Numbered from the stretch's first letter, positions 24,841 to 34,067 are shown. The stretch is DNA of 64,000 bases from Candidatus Poribacteria bacterium (GCA_022827625.1 JAJEIE010000019.1:310001-374000), one strand, 5' to 3'. Notes: generated by a model from the sequence alone, not told the origin. Program-made: numbers and translations.

Positions 24841-26607
24841 GTGCGCGAAAAAGATAACCCAAATTTAGACAAAGTCCCCTTCCGGCAATACGCCGCACTG
24901 CTCTCACAATACCTCAAACCGCAGTGGTTCCGTGTCACGCTGCTCGCTATATTCATGTTCGCTGGAATCGGGCTGAACCTTGTCAATCCCCAAATTATCC
25001 GCTATTTCATTGATACTGCAAGAGACGGCGGCGCGATGCGCAACCTCCTTATCGCGGGTGGGATATATCTTGCAATTGGGTTTATTCGGCAATTGGTGAT
25101 GTTAGTCAGCTCTTATTTAGGACAGGACGTCGGATGGCGCGCCACAAATCAGATGCGTGAAGACCTTACCGATCACTGTTTACACCTCGATATGTCCTTC
25201 CATCATGAATACACACCCGGGGAAATGGTCGAGCGCATTGATGGCGATACCACGGCACTCTCGAACTTTTTCTCTGAGTTTATACTTCAGGTGATTGGGA
25301 GTCTGATATTCCTCATAGGTGTACTCATTTTGGTCGCCCGCGAAGACTGGCGTATCGGTGTCGCACTCACGGTTTTTGTAATCATCGCTATCTGGATTTA
25401 CAATCTCACGCGAAACATTGCGGTGCCAGTCTATACCGCTGAGCGGGAAGGGTACGCAAGACTTTTCGGGTTTCTTGAAGAACGATTGACAGGCATTGAA
25501 GACTTCCGCACCAATGGTGGGGTCGGCTATACAATGGACCGGTTTTACGATGTCAATCGGGATGTATACGGGCGTGCTGTGAAGGCGCATGTATGGGGTG
25601 AAGTCTTACGAACCATTAGTGGGGTCCTGTTTGCCTTGGGGCATGCCCTAACGATGGGAATGGGTATCTACCTCTATCGAGAAGGCGTGTTCACAATTGG
25701 CACCGTCTTCCTCGTTTTTAGCTACACGGCGATGCTCCGATGGCCCCTCATGATGATTAGCCGTCAGATTAACGATCTCCAACGCGCGACTGCTGGATTG
25801 AAACGGATTGAAATGCTCTACCGAACGTCTTCAAGTATTGAGGACGGAACTGAGGATCTACCGGGATCAGACGCGCTCGGTATCGACTTTGATCACGTCA
25901 CGTTTAGTTATACCGGTGAAGAAGTCGTGCTAAAGGATGTGTCGTTCCAGTTGTCCCCTGGGAAATCGCTTGGGCTGTTAGGACGCACAGGGAGCGGCAA
26001 GACCACAATCACCCGTCTCCTCTTTCGATTCTATGATATAAATCAAGGGCAAATTCGTGTTGGCGGTAAACCGATTGAGAAAATCCAGCTTGAAGATTTA
26101 CGAAGCCAAATCGGAATGGTCACGCAGGATGTCCAACTCTTCAATGCAACCGTACGTGAAAATCTGACCCTCTTTGATGCCACAATTCCCGATGAGCGGA
26201 TTTTGTCAGTTATTGCAGAACTCGAGTTATCTGATTGGTATCGCTCCTTACCAGATGGGCTTGATACATTCCTTGAAGGGAGCGGGCTTTCCGCTGGGGA
26301 AGCGCAGCTCCTCGCCTTTGCCCGCGTCTTTCTCAAAGATCCTCGGGTTGTCATTCTTGATGAACCCTCTTCAAGACTGGATCCCGCCACGGAATATCGC
26401 ATTGATCGGGCAGTACAGCGACTTTTGAGAGGACGGACAAGTATTATTATTGCGCATCGGTTGGGGACGGTTCAACAGGTAGATGAGGTAATGATCCTCG
26501 CCAATGGAGAGATTCAAGAGTACGGTGAACGCCAGCAACTCGTCAGTAATCCTGATTCTGTCTTCTCAGGACTCCTAAAAACAGGGTTGGAGGAGGTGAC
26601 GCAGTGA
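24841..26607 (+). CDS. ABC exporter half-transporter, subunit 1 (consensus Walker B, degenerate signature)
   Basis: 588 residues: six-helix membrane domain (residues ~20-320), then ATPase domain. Walker A GRTGSGKTT; Q-loop MVTQDVQ; signature changed to LSAGE; Walker B VVILDEPSS with the catalytic Glu; H-loop IIAHR. GTG start. It overlaps the next gene by 4 bases (GTGA), so both are translated together and should form a heterodimer. Substrate unknown (lipid, peptide or drug). Confidence 0.92.
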   Translation: MREKDNPNLDKVPFRQYAALLSQYLKPQWFRVTLLAIFMFAGIGLNLVNPQIIRYFIDTARDGGAMRNLLIAGGIYLAIGFIRQLVMLVSSYLGQDVGWRATNQMREDLTDHCLHLDMSFHHEYTPGEMVERIDGDTTALSNFFSEFILQVIGSLIFLIGVLILVAREDWRIGVALTVFVIIAIWIYNLTRNIAVPVYTAEREGYARLFGFLEERLTGIEDFRTNGGVGYTMDRFYDVNRDVYGRAVKAHVWGEVLRTISGVLFALGHALTMGMGIYLYREGVFTIGTVFLVFSYTAMLRWPLMMISRQINDLQRATAGLKRIEMLYRTSSSIEDGTEDLPGSDALGIDFDHVTFSYTGEEVVLKDVSFQLSPGKSLGLLGRTGSGKTTITRLLFRFYDINQGQIRVGGKPIEKIQLEDLRSQIGMVTQDVQLFNATVRENLTLFDATIPDERILSVIAELELSDWYRSLPDGLDTFLEGSGLSAGEAQLLAFARVFLKDPRVVILDEPSSRLDPATEYRIDRAVQRLLRGRTSIIIAHRLGTVQQVDEVMILANGEIQEYGERQQLVSNPDSVFSGLLKTGLEEVTQ

Positions 26608-28355
26608 CGGCAGGGAAATCGGCAATTCAATTAATTCGGTACCGTCCGCTTCTTTTTCTCGGGACGATCCTCTTTCGAGGCATAGATGATCTCGTGCCGT
26701 TTGCGATTGGAATCATCATGAAGGGATTTTTTGATGCCCTTACTGGTGAATCACCGGCTGGGCTCAATCCGTGGACGTTTGTTGCCCTCTTCATCATCGT
26801 TGAACTCGGGGATCGGAGCGTGCTTATCTCTTCGGCGTTTGTATGGGCGCGTTGGCGTTACGCGATTTCGACACTTCTCCGAAAAAACCTCATAACTGCC
26901 ATCATGAACATGTCCGCACCGCATCGCGTCTCAACGGCTTCGGGGGAGGTAACCAATCGTTTACGGGACGATGTCGATGGGATCGTACGGTATCTGGAAC
27001 AGTATATCCACCTCTGGGGAAATACCATCTTCGCAATATTGGCAATCATCTGGATGGTACGCATTGATGTCACTGTGACACTCATTACCATTATTCCTTC
27101 TATTCTGATTATCACGACTGTCAATTTCGCGAGGCGATTCATTCGGAGGTATCGGAACGCCCAACGGGTTGCCACGGAAAAATCGACCAACTTCGTCAAT
27201 GAGCTCTTCCAATCTATTTTAGCCGTGAAAGTGGCGCGGACAGAGTCTAATGTCATCTCACATTTCCATCAACTCAACGACTCACGCCGTAAGGCGACCA
27301 TCGTAGACAATCTCTTTAATCAGCTCCTCAGATCTATTAGTTTCAGTATCAATCATATCGCAACAGGGATAATTATGATTCTTGTTGCTGAGCAGATGAG
27401 GGATGGATCGTTTACAGTCGGGGATTTCGCACTTTTCACGACTTATGTCGGGGACGTTGCCAGAAGCGGATCCCTCGTCGGCGGTATTATGGCACAGCAT
27501 CAGCGAGCGAAGGTGTCCTTCAACCGTATGGAGCAAACTGTCGAGGAGATGCCGGATGAGGACTTAGTGAAGCACACACCCGTCTATCTCAAAGAACAAC
27601 AGCCACCGCTTGTTATGCCCGAACGCACTGAAGCCGATCGTCTGGATGAACTCACTGTCACTAACCTGACGCACCTTTATGATGGATCAACAGTGGGGAT
27701 TTCCGATATTAGTTTTCGGGTCCCAGCCGGTTCGTTCACTGTTATTACCGGACGGATTGGTGCTGGCAAAACGACGCTCTTGCAAACACTCTTAGGTGTG
27801 CTGCCGAAACAAGCAGGAGAGGTCCGTTGGAACGGTGAAGTTGTTACGGATCTGAAGTCGTTTTTCGTGCCACCGCGGTGTGCCTATACACCCCAGGCAC
27901 CCAAACTTTTCAGCGAGAAATTGAGTGACAACATTCTCTTGGGTTTACCCTGGAATTGGGACGACTTAAATCGCGCTATCCGACTCAGCGTCATGGAGTC
28001 AGACCTCCCAACACTTGAAGATGGGCTTGACACTGTTGTGGGTCCCCGCGGTGTGAAATTGTCTGGTGGACAGATGCAACGCACCGCCGCCGCACGAATG
28101 TTTATCCGAAATTCGGATCTACTTGTTTTTGATGACCTCTCCTCTGGTCTTGATGTAGAAACGGAACAGACCTTATGGAAGCGTCTCTTTGAAACGCAGC
28201 GAGCCACCTGTCTCGTTGTTTCCCACCGACGTGCTGCCTTACAGCAAGCAGATCAGATTGTCTTACTCAAAGACGGTCGTATTGAGGGCATCGGAACGTT
28301 GGATGAATTGCGCCGCGCTTCTGGGGAGATGCGGCGGTTGTGGGAAGGCGAGTAG
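26604..28355 (+). CDS. ABC exporter half-transporter, subunit 2 (consensus signature, degenerate Walker B)
   Basis: 583 residues with the same layout as its partner. Walker A GRIGAGKTT; signature KLSGGQMQR is canonical; Walker B LLVFDDLSS has Asp in place of the catalytic Glu; H-loop VVSHRR. Paired with the upstream subunit this gives one consensus and one degenerate ATP site, as in known heterodimeric exporters. GTG start overlaps the previous stop. Confidence 0.92.
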   Translation: MTAGKSAIQLIRYRPLLFLGTILFRGIDDLVPFAIGIIMKGFFDALTGESPAGLNPWTFVALFIIVELGDRSVLISSAFVWARWRYAISTLLRKNLITAIMNMSAPHRVSTASGEVTNRLRDDVDGIVRYLEQYIHLWGNTIFAILAIIWMVRIDVTVTLITIIPSILIITTVNFARRFIRRYRNAQRVATEKSTNFVNELFQSILAVKVARTESNVISHFHQLNDSRRKATIVDNLFNQLLRSISFSINHIATGIIMILVAEQMRDGSFTVGDFALFTTYVGDVARSGSLVGGIMAQHQRAKVSFNRMEQTVEEMPDEDLVKHTPVYLKEQQPPLVMPERTEADRLDELTVTNLTHLYDGSTVGISDISFRVPAGSFTVITGRIGAGKTTLLQTLLGVLPKQAGEVRWNGEVVTDLKSFFVPPRCAYTPQAPKLFSEKLSDNILLGLPWNWDDLNRAIRLSVMESDLPTLEDGLDTVVGPRGVKLSGGQMQRTAAARMFIRNSDLLVFDDLSSGLDVETEQTLWKRLFETQRATCLVVSHRRAALQQADQIVLLKDGRIEGIGTLDELRRASGEMRRLWEGE

Positions 28356-28665
28356 TGGCAATTGGTTGATAATAGTCAAGACGTTCAGTAGCGAATCTTT
28401 GTAGCATACGGTGAATGCCATACGGAGAACCTGAATACCGTTGATTCTGATTTGTTAGTTTGTGCCGCTGTGGGTTGCGAATTAAGTAAAGTTTCGACAT
28501 TATAGTGCATTCCATAATTAATTGGACACTTCTATTGTACCGCAAACTGTTAGTTTGCGCGTCTTCCACGCCTATACACAAACTAACAGTTTGTGCTACA
28601 AGTGTTCACATGTTTTTGGGCTTTACTATAATTGAATAGCCCTAAATTGTAGATGGAGTATTTTC
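28356..28665. other. Intergenic region with palindromic elements
   Basis: 310 bp without a gene. 28432-28451 matches the right part of the MITE-like element (GAATACCGTTGATTCTGATT). 28535-28559 and 28577-28601 are imperfect inverted repeats, each itself palindromic (CGCAAACTGTTAGTTTGCG). A GGAG box precedes the ATG at 28666. I see no convincing promoter. Confidence 0.7.
28535..28601. repeat. Nested palindromic element
   Basis: Left arm CGCAAACTGTTAGTTTGCG and right arm CACAAACTAACAGTTTGTG are each hairpins, and the two arms are inverted copies of each other. A related single hairpin is at 33029-33047. Confidence 0.85.
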
Positions 28666-29496
28666 ATGGGAAGATTAGAGAATAAAGTCGCAATTGTAAC
28701 AGGTGCTGGCAGGGGCCATGCCGAGGCAGTGGCACGCCGTTTTGCGAAGGAGGGCGCAGCCGTTGCCATCTGTGATGTTATGCCTGTCCAAGAGTTAGAG
28801 GCAACAGTCGGTTCAGACATCAGAGCCGCCGGTGGGGATGTGCGCTGCTTTGAGACGGATGTGTCGCAAGAAGCACCCGTCAAGGAGATGGTCGAGGCAA
28901 CCATCCAGCAGTTCGGTACTGTTGATATACTCGCCAACGTTGTCGGTATTGCCGGACCCACAAAGGATGTCTGGGACATGCGCTTAGAGGAGTGGAGACG
29001 CACGCTTGAGGTCAACCTCGATTCGTTGTTTATCTGTTCCAAAGCCGTGCTACCCGAGATGATCCGAAAGAGATACGGAAGAATCATCAACTTCAGTTCC
29101 GGCACAGGCAAACAACCCCTTTCCCACAGAGCACCGTATGCCACTTCAAAGATGGGTGTTATCGGTTTCACACGCACCCTCGCCGCCGATGTCGGACGTT
29201 ACAATATTACCGTCAACGCTATCTGTCCCGGCTGGCACATGGAGAGAAGCATTGAACTCGCAAGGGGCAGAGCCGAATACATGAACAGAGACTTTGACGA
29301 GGCAGCCTTACGCCAGCGATATGCACAAGAAAACCCGAAGAGTGTCATCGCTGGGAGATGGTGTGCGGATGAAGGTTACAGCGACAAAGGCTCAGGTTCT
29401 GAGGATGCCGCCGCCTTAGCCGCCTTCCTTGCATCAGAGGACTCCGCCAATATGACGGGACAGGACATTAACACGGGTGGAACGGTGATGTGGTAA
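28666..29496 (+). CDS. SDR family oxidoreductase
   Basis: 276-residue short-chain dehydrogenase. Cofactor loop VTGAGRGHAEAVARR (final Gly of TGxxxGxG replaced by Ala), catalytic Ser in INFSSGTG and Tyr/Lys in APYATSKMG, C-terminal MTGQDINTGGTVMW. GGAG before the ATG. Single gene, followed by a hairpin terminator. An insertion near residues 195-245 (ARGRAEYMNRDFDEA) is longer than in short SDRs. Substrate unknown. Confidence 0.9.
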   Translation: MGRLENKVAIVTGAGRGHAEAVARRFAKEGAAVAICDVMPVQELEATVGSDIRAAGGDVRCFETDVSQEAPVKEMVEATIQQFGTVDILANVVGIAGPTKDVWDMRLEEWRRTLEVNLDSLFICSKAVLPEMIRKRYGRIINFSSGTGKQPLSHRAPYATSKMGVIGFTRTLAADVGRYNITVNAICPGWHMERSIELARGRAEYMNRDFDEAALRQRYAQENPKSVIAGRWCADEGYSDKGSGSEDAAALAAFLASEDSANMTGQDINTGGTVMW

Positions 29497-29521
29497 AAGA
29501 ATAGCATCAACAAGCCTTGTT

Positions 29522-29542
29522 AGGCGAGGCTGTGCCTCGCCT
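29522..29542 (+). terminator. Terminator-like hairpin after the SDR gene
   Basis: AGGCGAGGC, loop TGT, GCCTCGCCT, followed by TTCAGCTTTCTT. Similar GCGAGG palindromes occur at 36797, 49427 and 62895. Confidence 0.6.
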
Positions 29543-29597
29543 TTCAGCTTTCTTAGCCCCAGCGGAGCGGTATGTGTACAGGGGTATTTAGTTCTTC

Positions 29598-29652
29598 TGT
29601 AGGAGGGATTTCCAAATCCCGACTTTTCGCTGTAGGATCGAGCTGTGCTCGC
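29598..29652 (+). repeat. Palindromic repeat copy and a second repeat type
   Basis: 29598-29623 is the GGGATTTCCAAATCCC repeat; 29631-29652 (TGTAGGATCGAGCTGTGCTC) is a second type, recurring in variant form at about 41355. Confidence 0.8.
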
Positions 29653-29740
29653 CATATTCCCTAAAAGCGTTAACTTATATAAACGAAAACCAAGATCGGA
29701 ACCGAAAACTAAATGGCCCTGGGTATGTGTATAGAAGAAC

Positions 29741-29769
29741 TTGACATCTGTTTATCAATATACTATAAT
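29741..29769 (+). promoter_or_regulatory. Consensus promoter upstream of the R-M remnant
   Basis: TTGACA, 17 bp, TATAAT. It still looks intact although the gene it serves is broken. Confidence 0.72.
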
Positions 29770-29827
29770 AGCGTTACTTGCACAGACAAGGAAAATTAGG
29801 ATTTTCTATACACATAAGTTCGTAGTA

Positions 29828-29843
29828 GTGCGATTCATCGCAC
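29828..29843. repeat. Palindrome GTGCGATTCATCGCAC
   Basis: 7-bp arms around TC, in the leader of the R-M remnant, preceded by GTAGTA as are the GGCACACGCCGTTGTGCC elements at 36728 and 39835. Confidence 0.7.
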
Positions 29844-29857
29844 GTAAGTAACACATA

Positions 29858-31147
29858 ATGAACCGACAGCACACCAACAGCGAAGACACCATCACGACCT
29901 TATTCGTCGAAATCCTGATGCCGATGAGTAAGACATGGCGCATCCACGAACAGACAACACAACCCCTCGTTGAGAACCAAAGAAAACCCGATGTAATTAT
30001 CCGCACAGTCGAAAGACACCCAATCGCAGTTGAGGTGAAAATCGACTACAAGCGCGGACCCAATGAAACCGGCGAAAAACAGGCACGCGAATATTACTTA
30101 GGCAAACCCTCCGCACCCCACTTGAAACAGTTGCCAGTGCAATAGCAATCCGTCTCCCCTACAGATTCCGTACAATGCCGCGCGAAGACATCCGCGAGAA
30201 TTTAGAAGCATCAAATGACTTCGCGTATGCGCTGCTTAGCGTTGATGAACCGGATAGATTCCCAAAAAAAGGGTGGCTTGAAGGAAGCATTGCCGACATC
30301 GCAACCGCTATCCGCATCGGGGCAACACCCATCACCAAAATTGAACAAGCTGCCGAAGTTTTGGAAAATGGCATTCATAAAGCTGCCGTTATCGTCAACA
30401 GTGCAATTCAGCACCGACCCCATATCGGTAAACGGATAGGCGAACTCCTCGTACAGGAATCCGGCGAACAGGCGACACAGATGGCGATGCTTATCATCAG
30501 CAATGCGTTGGTCTTCCAGAGTTCTCTTGCACGCAAACCAGATTTAGAAGCCGTTCCTTCGCTCAGCGAACTCACTGCTGATTACGGACAACTCGATTCA
30601 GACGAAATCCTCGGCGCGTGGCGAGAAATCCAAAAAGTTAACTACGCCCCGATTTTCAGCGTCGCCTACAAACTCGTGGAAACACTCGCCGCCGATGATA
30701 AACTCGTAGGTGAGATTTTGAGTGTCCTACGTGATACCGCTCGTGAATTAGAGAAGATGGGACTGGCACAAGAACACGAACTCGCGGGTATTGTCTTCCA
30801 GAAACTCATTGACAATCGGAAAATCCTCAAGACGAACTACACCCGTCCCGAATCCTCTGCACTCCTCTGTGCCTTGGCGTTACCAGAACTCAAAGGCGAT
30901 CCCAAGAAACTAAAAATCGCAGATTTTCAACGCGCGCAAACATCAGAAAATGCTACCGTTTAATCAGATGGATGAAGATCCCGTGCGTCATGAACTCGAT
31001 CGGTTGTTGTTATCAGAGGTGTTGGACATCACAGAGGCGGAGCGTCCGGATGTGCATGAAGGAGTTGCATTACTTCGGAAGATGTTGTGTCAGGAGCCGA
31101 GTATTCACGGAGGGAAGAAGTCGAAGGTTAAACTGGATGCCTCTTAG
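29858..31147 (+). pseudogene. Degraded restriction-modification (N6-adenine methylase type) gene
   Basis: Three pieces read like one gene. 29858-30145 encodes an N-terminal nuclease-like part (KPDVIIRTVERHPIAVEVKI, PD-(D/E)xK pattern). Near 30100 the frame shifts: the coding continues one frame over as QTLRTPLETVASAIAI and joins the 30175-30963 frame, which resembles the helical region preceding a DNA methylase. It ends at KLKIADF, where the SAM motif FACGTG would be expected, and instead becomes QRAQTSENATV. 30950-31147 looks like the C-terminal tail of the same family. So a frameshift plus loss of the catalytic core; inference from layout. Confidence 0.65.
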
Positions 31148-31311
31148 TCTTGTAAGCGTGGTATGTTTGCAGTAAAAAAATTGGATTTTTTACTATATTT
31201 ATGTTATACTAAAATTGTAAAATCAATAGTAGAGACTACTCCTTTTGTGTGTTCTATTCACTTCGGAAAAGTCTCTCGGTATTGTAAGGCAAGTAACCTA
31301 CATAGGAATTT

Positions 31312-31932
31312 ATGCAAGCGACCCATTATAACGACAATGTATTTATCAATTGTCCATTTGATTCGGCTTACAAGCATTTGTTTGATGCAATGGTATTTGC
31401 AGTCCATGATTGTGGTTTTATCCCACGTTGTGCACTTGAAGAAGAAGACGCAAGTGAAGTTCGGATTGATAAGATTTATAACATTATTGCGGACTGCCGT
31501 TATGGAATTCATGACATATCCAGAACGGAATTAGACAAGGATTCGGGACTGCCTCGGTTTAATATGCCTTTGGAATTAGGAATTTTCCTCGGGGCAAAGA
31601 AATTTGGTATAGAGGAGCAAAAAAGAAAAAAATGCCTGGTACTGGATACCGAACGATATAGGTTTCAACAATTTATATCCGATATTGCCGGTCAAGATAT
31701 TCAGTCACATAACAACAGTTCCAGAGAAGTTATAATGCGCGTCCGGAATTGGCTCCGCACTGCCTCAAGACGTGAGACGATTCCAAGCGGTAGTATCATT
31801 TGGGAACGTTACCAAGAGTTTATAGAAAAATTGCCCCAAACAGCGAGAGAGGCTCGGCTGATACCTGAAGAGTTGATATTTAACGATTATACTTTGTTAG
31901 TTGCTCAATGGTTAGAAATTAAGGGCGATTAG
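31312..31932 (+). CDS. TIR/nucleoside-deoxyribosyltransferase-like protein, candidate defence effector
   Basis: 206 residues. The N-terminal ~110 residues look like a Rossmann-type fold of the TIR/NDT superfamily: VFINCPFDSAYKHLFDAM, a central RIDKIYNIIADCRYGIHDIS, then RFNMPLELGIFLGAKKFG, whose Glu is where such enzymes have their catalytic acid. The C-terminal part is helical. Similar proteins are widespread but uncharacterised. It lies between a decayed R-M gene and a small basic gene that starts 34 bp downstream with a strong RBS. The defence role is inferred from fold and context only. Confidence 0.62.
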   Translation: MQATHYNDNVFINCPFDSAYKHLFDAMVFAVHDCGFIPRCALEEEDASEVRIDKIYNIIADCRYGIHDISRTELDKDSGLPRFNMPLELGIFLGAKKFGIEEQKRKKCLVLDTERYRFQQFISDIAGQDIQSHNNSSREVIMRVRNWLRTASRRETIPSGSIIWERYQEFIEKLPQTAREARLIPEELIFNDYTLLVAQWLEIKGD

Positions 31933-31965
31933 CAGCTGGCAATGGGATTTAAGGAGGTGTTTAGA

Positions 31966-32229
31966 ATGGCAAGAGGAAGGACTATCAAGTTTTCCCCCAA
32001 ACGTGGGAAACTTACGAGAAGTCAAGCAAAACGAGCAGTGGAAAAGGTTCTTTATGGTAAAGAGGGTAGTAGAAAAGCAGCATCTTCAAACGGACAGAAA
32101 TCGCAGCCCACTACTTTTAAGGTTGGTCGTGATGCTCAGACAGGTAGATTTATAAGTCGTAAGGAAGCCGAGCGCCGGAAGACAACGGCTATCGTTGAAA
32201 CTATCACAATACCGAAACAAACGAAATAG
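31966..32229 (+). CDS. Small basic protein downstream of the TIR-like gene
   Basis: 87 residues, strongly basic, without membrane segments. ATG at 31966 is chosen because AAGGAGG stands at 31952-31958. The C-terminal part (VGRDAQTGRFISRKEAERR, then TTAIVETI) is a recurring motif in small uncharacterised bacterial proteins. The Lys/Arg-rich N-terminus suggests nucleic-acid binding. Probably cotranscribed with the gene before it and perhaps its partner or antitoxin. Confidence 0.68.
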   Translation: MARGRTIKFSPKRGKLTRSQAKRAVEKVLYGKEGSRKAASSNGQKSQPTTFKVGRDAQTGRFISRKEAERRKTTAIVETITIPKQTK

Positions 32230-32414
32230 TTTCTTGCATATAATGGAATGTGACCATTGTTTGTCCTTGATGTGATTAAAATTATTGGCCCAACTTAGAA
32301 CGCGCTTCGGATTCCACTGCCTATAGCGCGTTTTATCATTATTTCATTTAATCCTGCAAATCCTGATTCTGACAGACACCAACCGCTAATTGTTAATCAC
32401 TATCCCATTTTAAC

Positions 32415-32443
32415 TTGACACAATTTAATAAATATAGTATAAT
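32415..32443 (+). promoter_or_regulatory. Consensus promoter, leaderless type
   Basis: TTGACA, 17 bp, TATAAT, then only 5 bases to the ATG at 32449. Confidence 0.78.
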
Positions 32444-32448
32444 ATATT

Positions 32449-32589
32449 ATGGCTTTTCCAAAAAGGAACGTCCTGCGTCAACTACGAAAAGCGGGGATGT
32501 CAGGGAAGCGATCTGTTGCCGGTGAAAAAATGTTACACTTTCAGCGAAATTGTAAAAAGTATTCGCTGCATCGGGCGAATTCGAGGTAA
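32449..32589 (+). CDS. 46-residue basic small protein
   Basis: A short ORF beginning MAFPKRNVLRQLRKAGMSG and ending RANSR, rich in Lys/Arg with one Cys. Evidence for expression: a perfect promoter ends 5 bases before the ATG, and the stop is 8 bases before the glyoxalase-fold gene, whose GAGG box lies in the ORF's last codons. Function unknown. It could also be only a leader region of the downstream gene. Confidence 0.5.
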   Translation: MAFPKRNVLRQLRKAGMSGKRSVAGEKMLHFQRNCKKYSLHRANSR

Positions 32590-32597
32590 ATCACATT

Positions 32598-32996
32598 ATG
32601 AAAATTAGAGTAACCGCCATTTTTGTTCAAAATCAGGAAAGTGCGTTAAAATTTTATACTGAAAAATTGGGATTCGTTAAGAAGCGGGACATTCCCTTAG
32701 AAAATGGGGACAGATGGCTTACGGTAGTAGCAAAAGAAGAACAAGATGGGCCTGAACTTTTGTTAGAACCATTATCTGATAACCATCTTGGACCCGCCAA
32801 AACGTATCAAGAAGCTGTATTTGATGCAGGGCTTCCATATACCCAATTCAGTGTGGAAAACGTTCAGGAAGAATATGAGCGATTAATCAACCTTGGTGTC
32901 GAATTCAGTGTAGAGCCTACTCAGATAGGAACAACAATTTTTGCTGTTTTCAATGATACTTGCGGAAACAATATTCAGATCGTAGAAATTGAGTGA
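32598..32996 (+). CDS. VOC/glyoxalase-fold protein
   Basis: 132 residues with the paired beta-alpha-beta-beta-beta modules of the vicinal oxygen chelate family: FVQNQESALKFYTEKLGF, LLLEPLSDNHLGPA, TQFSVENVQEEYERL, and terminal FNDTCGNNIQIVEIE. Members include glyoxalases, dioxygenases and resistance proteins; the metal ligands are not clear enough to choose. GAGG precedes the ATG. Second gene after the 46-aa ORF under the 32415 promoter. Confidence 0.88.
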   Translation: MKIRVTAIFVQNQESALKFYTEKLGFVKKRDIPLENGDRWLTVVAKEEQDGPELLLEPLSDNHLGPAKTYQEAVFDAGLPYTQFSVENVQEEYERLINLGVEFSVEPTQIGTTIFAVFNDTCGNNIQIVEIE

Positions 32997-33028
32997 GGGT
33001 AGTTCATTATTCGCAGTATTTTTGTAGC

Positions 33029-33047
33029 GCAAACCGCTCGTTTGCGG
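33029..33047. repeat. Hairpin element
   Basis: CGCAAAC, 5-base loop, GTTTGCG; same family as the arms at 28535-28601, located between the VOC gene and the next gene. Confidence 0.75.
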
Positions 33048-33085
33048 ACCGATTCCAGTTTGAATGTCCAATAAAGGTTTAATAA

Positions 33086-34009
33086 ATGAAACAACTTACG
33101 CGAGCTGCGTTTCAGAGAGCAAAGAACTTTATAATGGATCAGGGAAGAGCATTGGACCAAAGACGTTTTGAATTCCATTTTGAAGATGGATCCGCTGATG
33201 CCGTCCTCGCCGCGTTAGTACCTTATCAAAACGGTGACGGCGGTTTCGCCCACAGTCTGGAGCCTGACCTTAGAACACCTACTTCGTCTGCTATTGTGAC
33301 CACAATAGGTTTCCAGATACTGAGGGAAGTTCGAGCACCCGCAAATCACATAGTGGTCCGTAAGGGAATCCAATATTTTATCGCCACCTATGACGAGTCC
33401 CAACAGGTATGGCCCATCGTTCCACCTGAAGTAGATGAAGCACCCCACGCCCCTTGGTGGAATTACGAGAACAGTCCCGAATCTTTCGGTCGGTTTCTGG
33501 TCAACCCCCGCGCTGAGATTGTTGGGTATTTACACGAATTTAGCGATGGCGTGCCGACGGAGTTGTTAGAAACATTAACAGCAGCCGTTCTGGAGCATCT
33601 GGATGCCCTATCCGATGAGATGGAGATGCACGACACCCTCTGTTTCGTCCGGCTCGCGGAGACAAAGACGCTGCCGAATAGGGACAAGGTCTGGGCGAAA
33701 CTCGCCCGAGCAGCGCAGGGTGTTGCCCGGAACGCGGAGCAGTTGACCGGTTATGTTCTCAAACCTCTGTGGTTGGTGACCTCTCCAGAATCACCTTTAG
33801 CTGCCGGGCTTCAAGATGAAGTAGAGATGAACTTGGACTTTGAGATCGAACAGCAGGGCGAGGATGGTGCTTGGTCCCCGAATTTCTCCTGGGGCGATCA
33901 ATATCCAGAGGCATGGCAAACAGCGAGAAAAGAGTGGCAATCCAGGATTACGGTGGATACCCTGAAAACGTTGAAAGATTTCGGTCGCATCGAGCAAGAA
34001 GATGAATAG
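33086..34009 (+). CDS. Hypothetical protein with terpenoid-cyclase-like alpha-toroid features
   Basis: 307 residues, mostly helical. The YQNGDGGFAHSLEPDL segment (residues ~50-65) resembles the QW-type motif of squalene-cyclase/prenyltransferase alpha-toroids, and a second GEDGAWSPNFSWGD occurs near the C-terminus. No DxDD catalytic motif is visible, so enzymatic cyclase activity is doubtful. AAAGG precedes the ATG. Soluble, no signal peptide. The two motif copies suggest a repeat fold. Confidence 0.75.
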   Translation: MKQLTRAAFQRAKNFIMDQGRALDQRRFEFHFEDGSADAVLAALVPYQNGDGGFAHSLEPDLRTPTSSAIVTTIGFQILREVRAPANHIVVRKGIQYFIATYDESQQVWPIVPPEVDEAPHAPWWNYENSPESFGRFLVNPRAEIVGYLHEFSDGVPTELLETLTAAVLEHLDALSDEMEMHDTLCFVRLAETKTLPNRDKVWAKLARAAQGVARNAEQLTGYVLKPLWLVTSPESPLAAGLQDEVEMNLDFEIEQQGEDGAWSPNFSWGDQYPEAWQTARKEWQSRITVDTLKTLKDFGRIEQEDE

Positions 34010-34067
34010 AAATACAGGTCAGCAATTTCACAGGAACCTTCCACAAAAACCTTCCAAAAATTACCGC

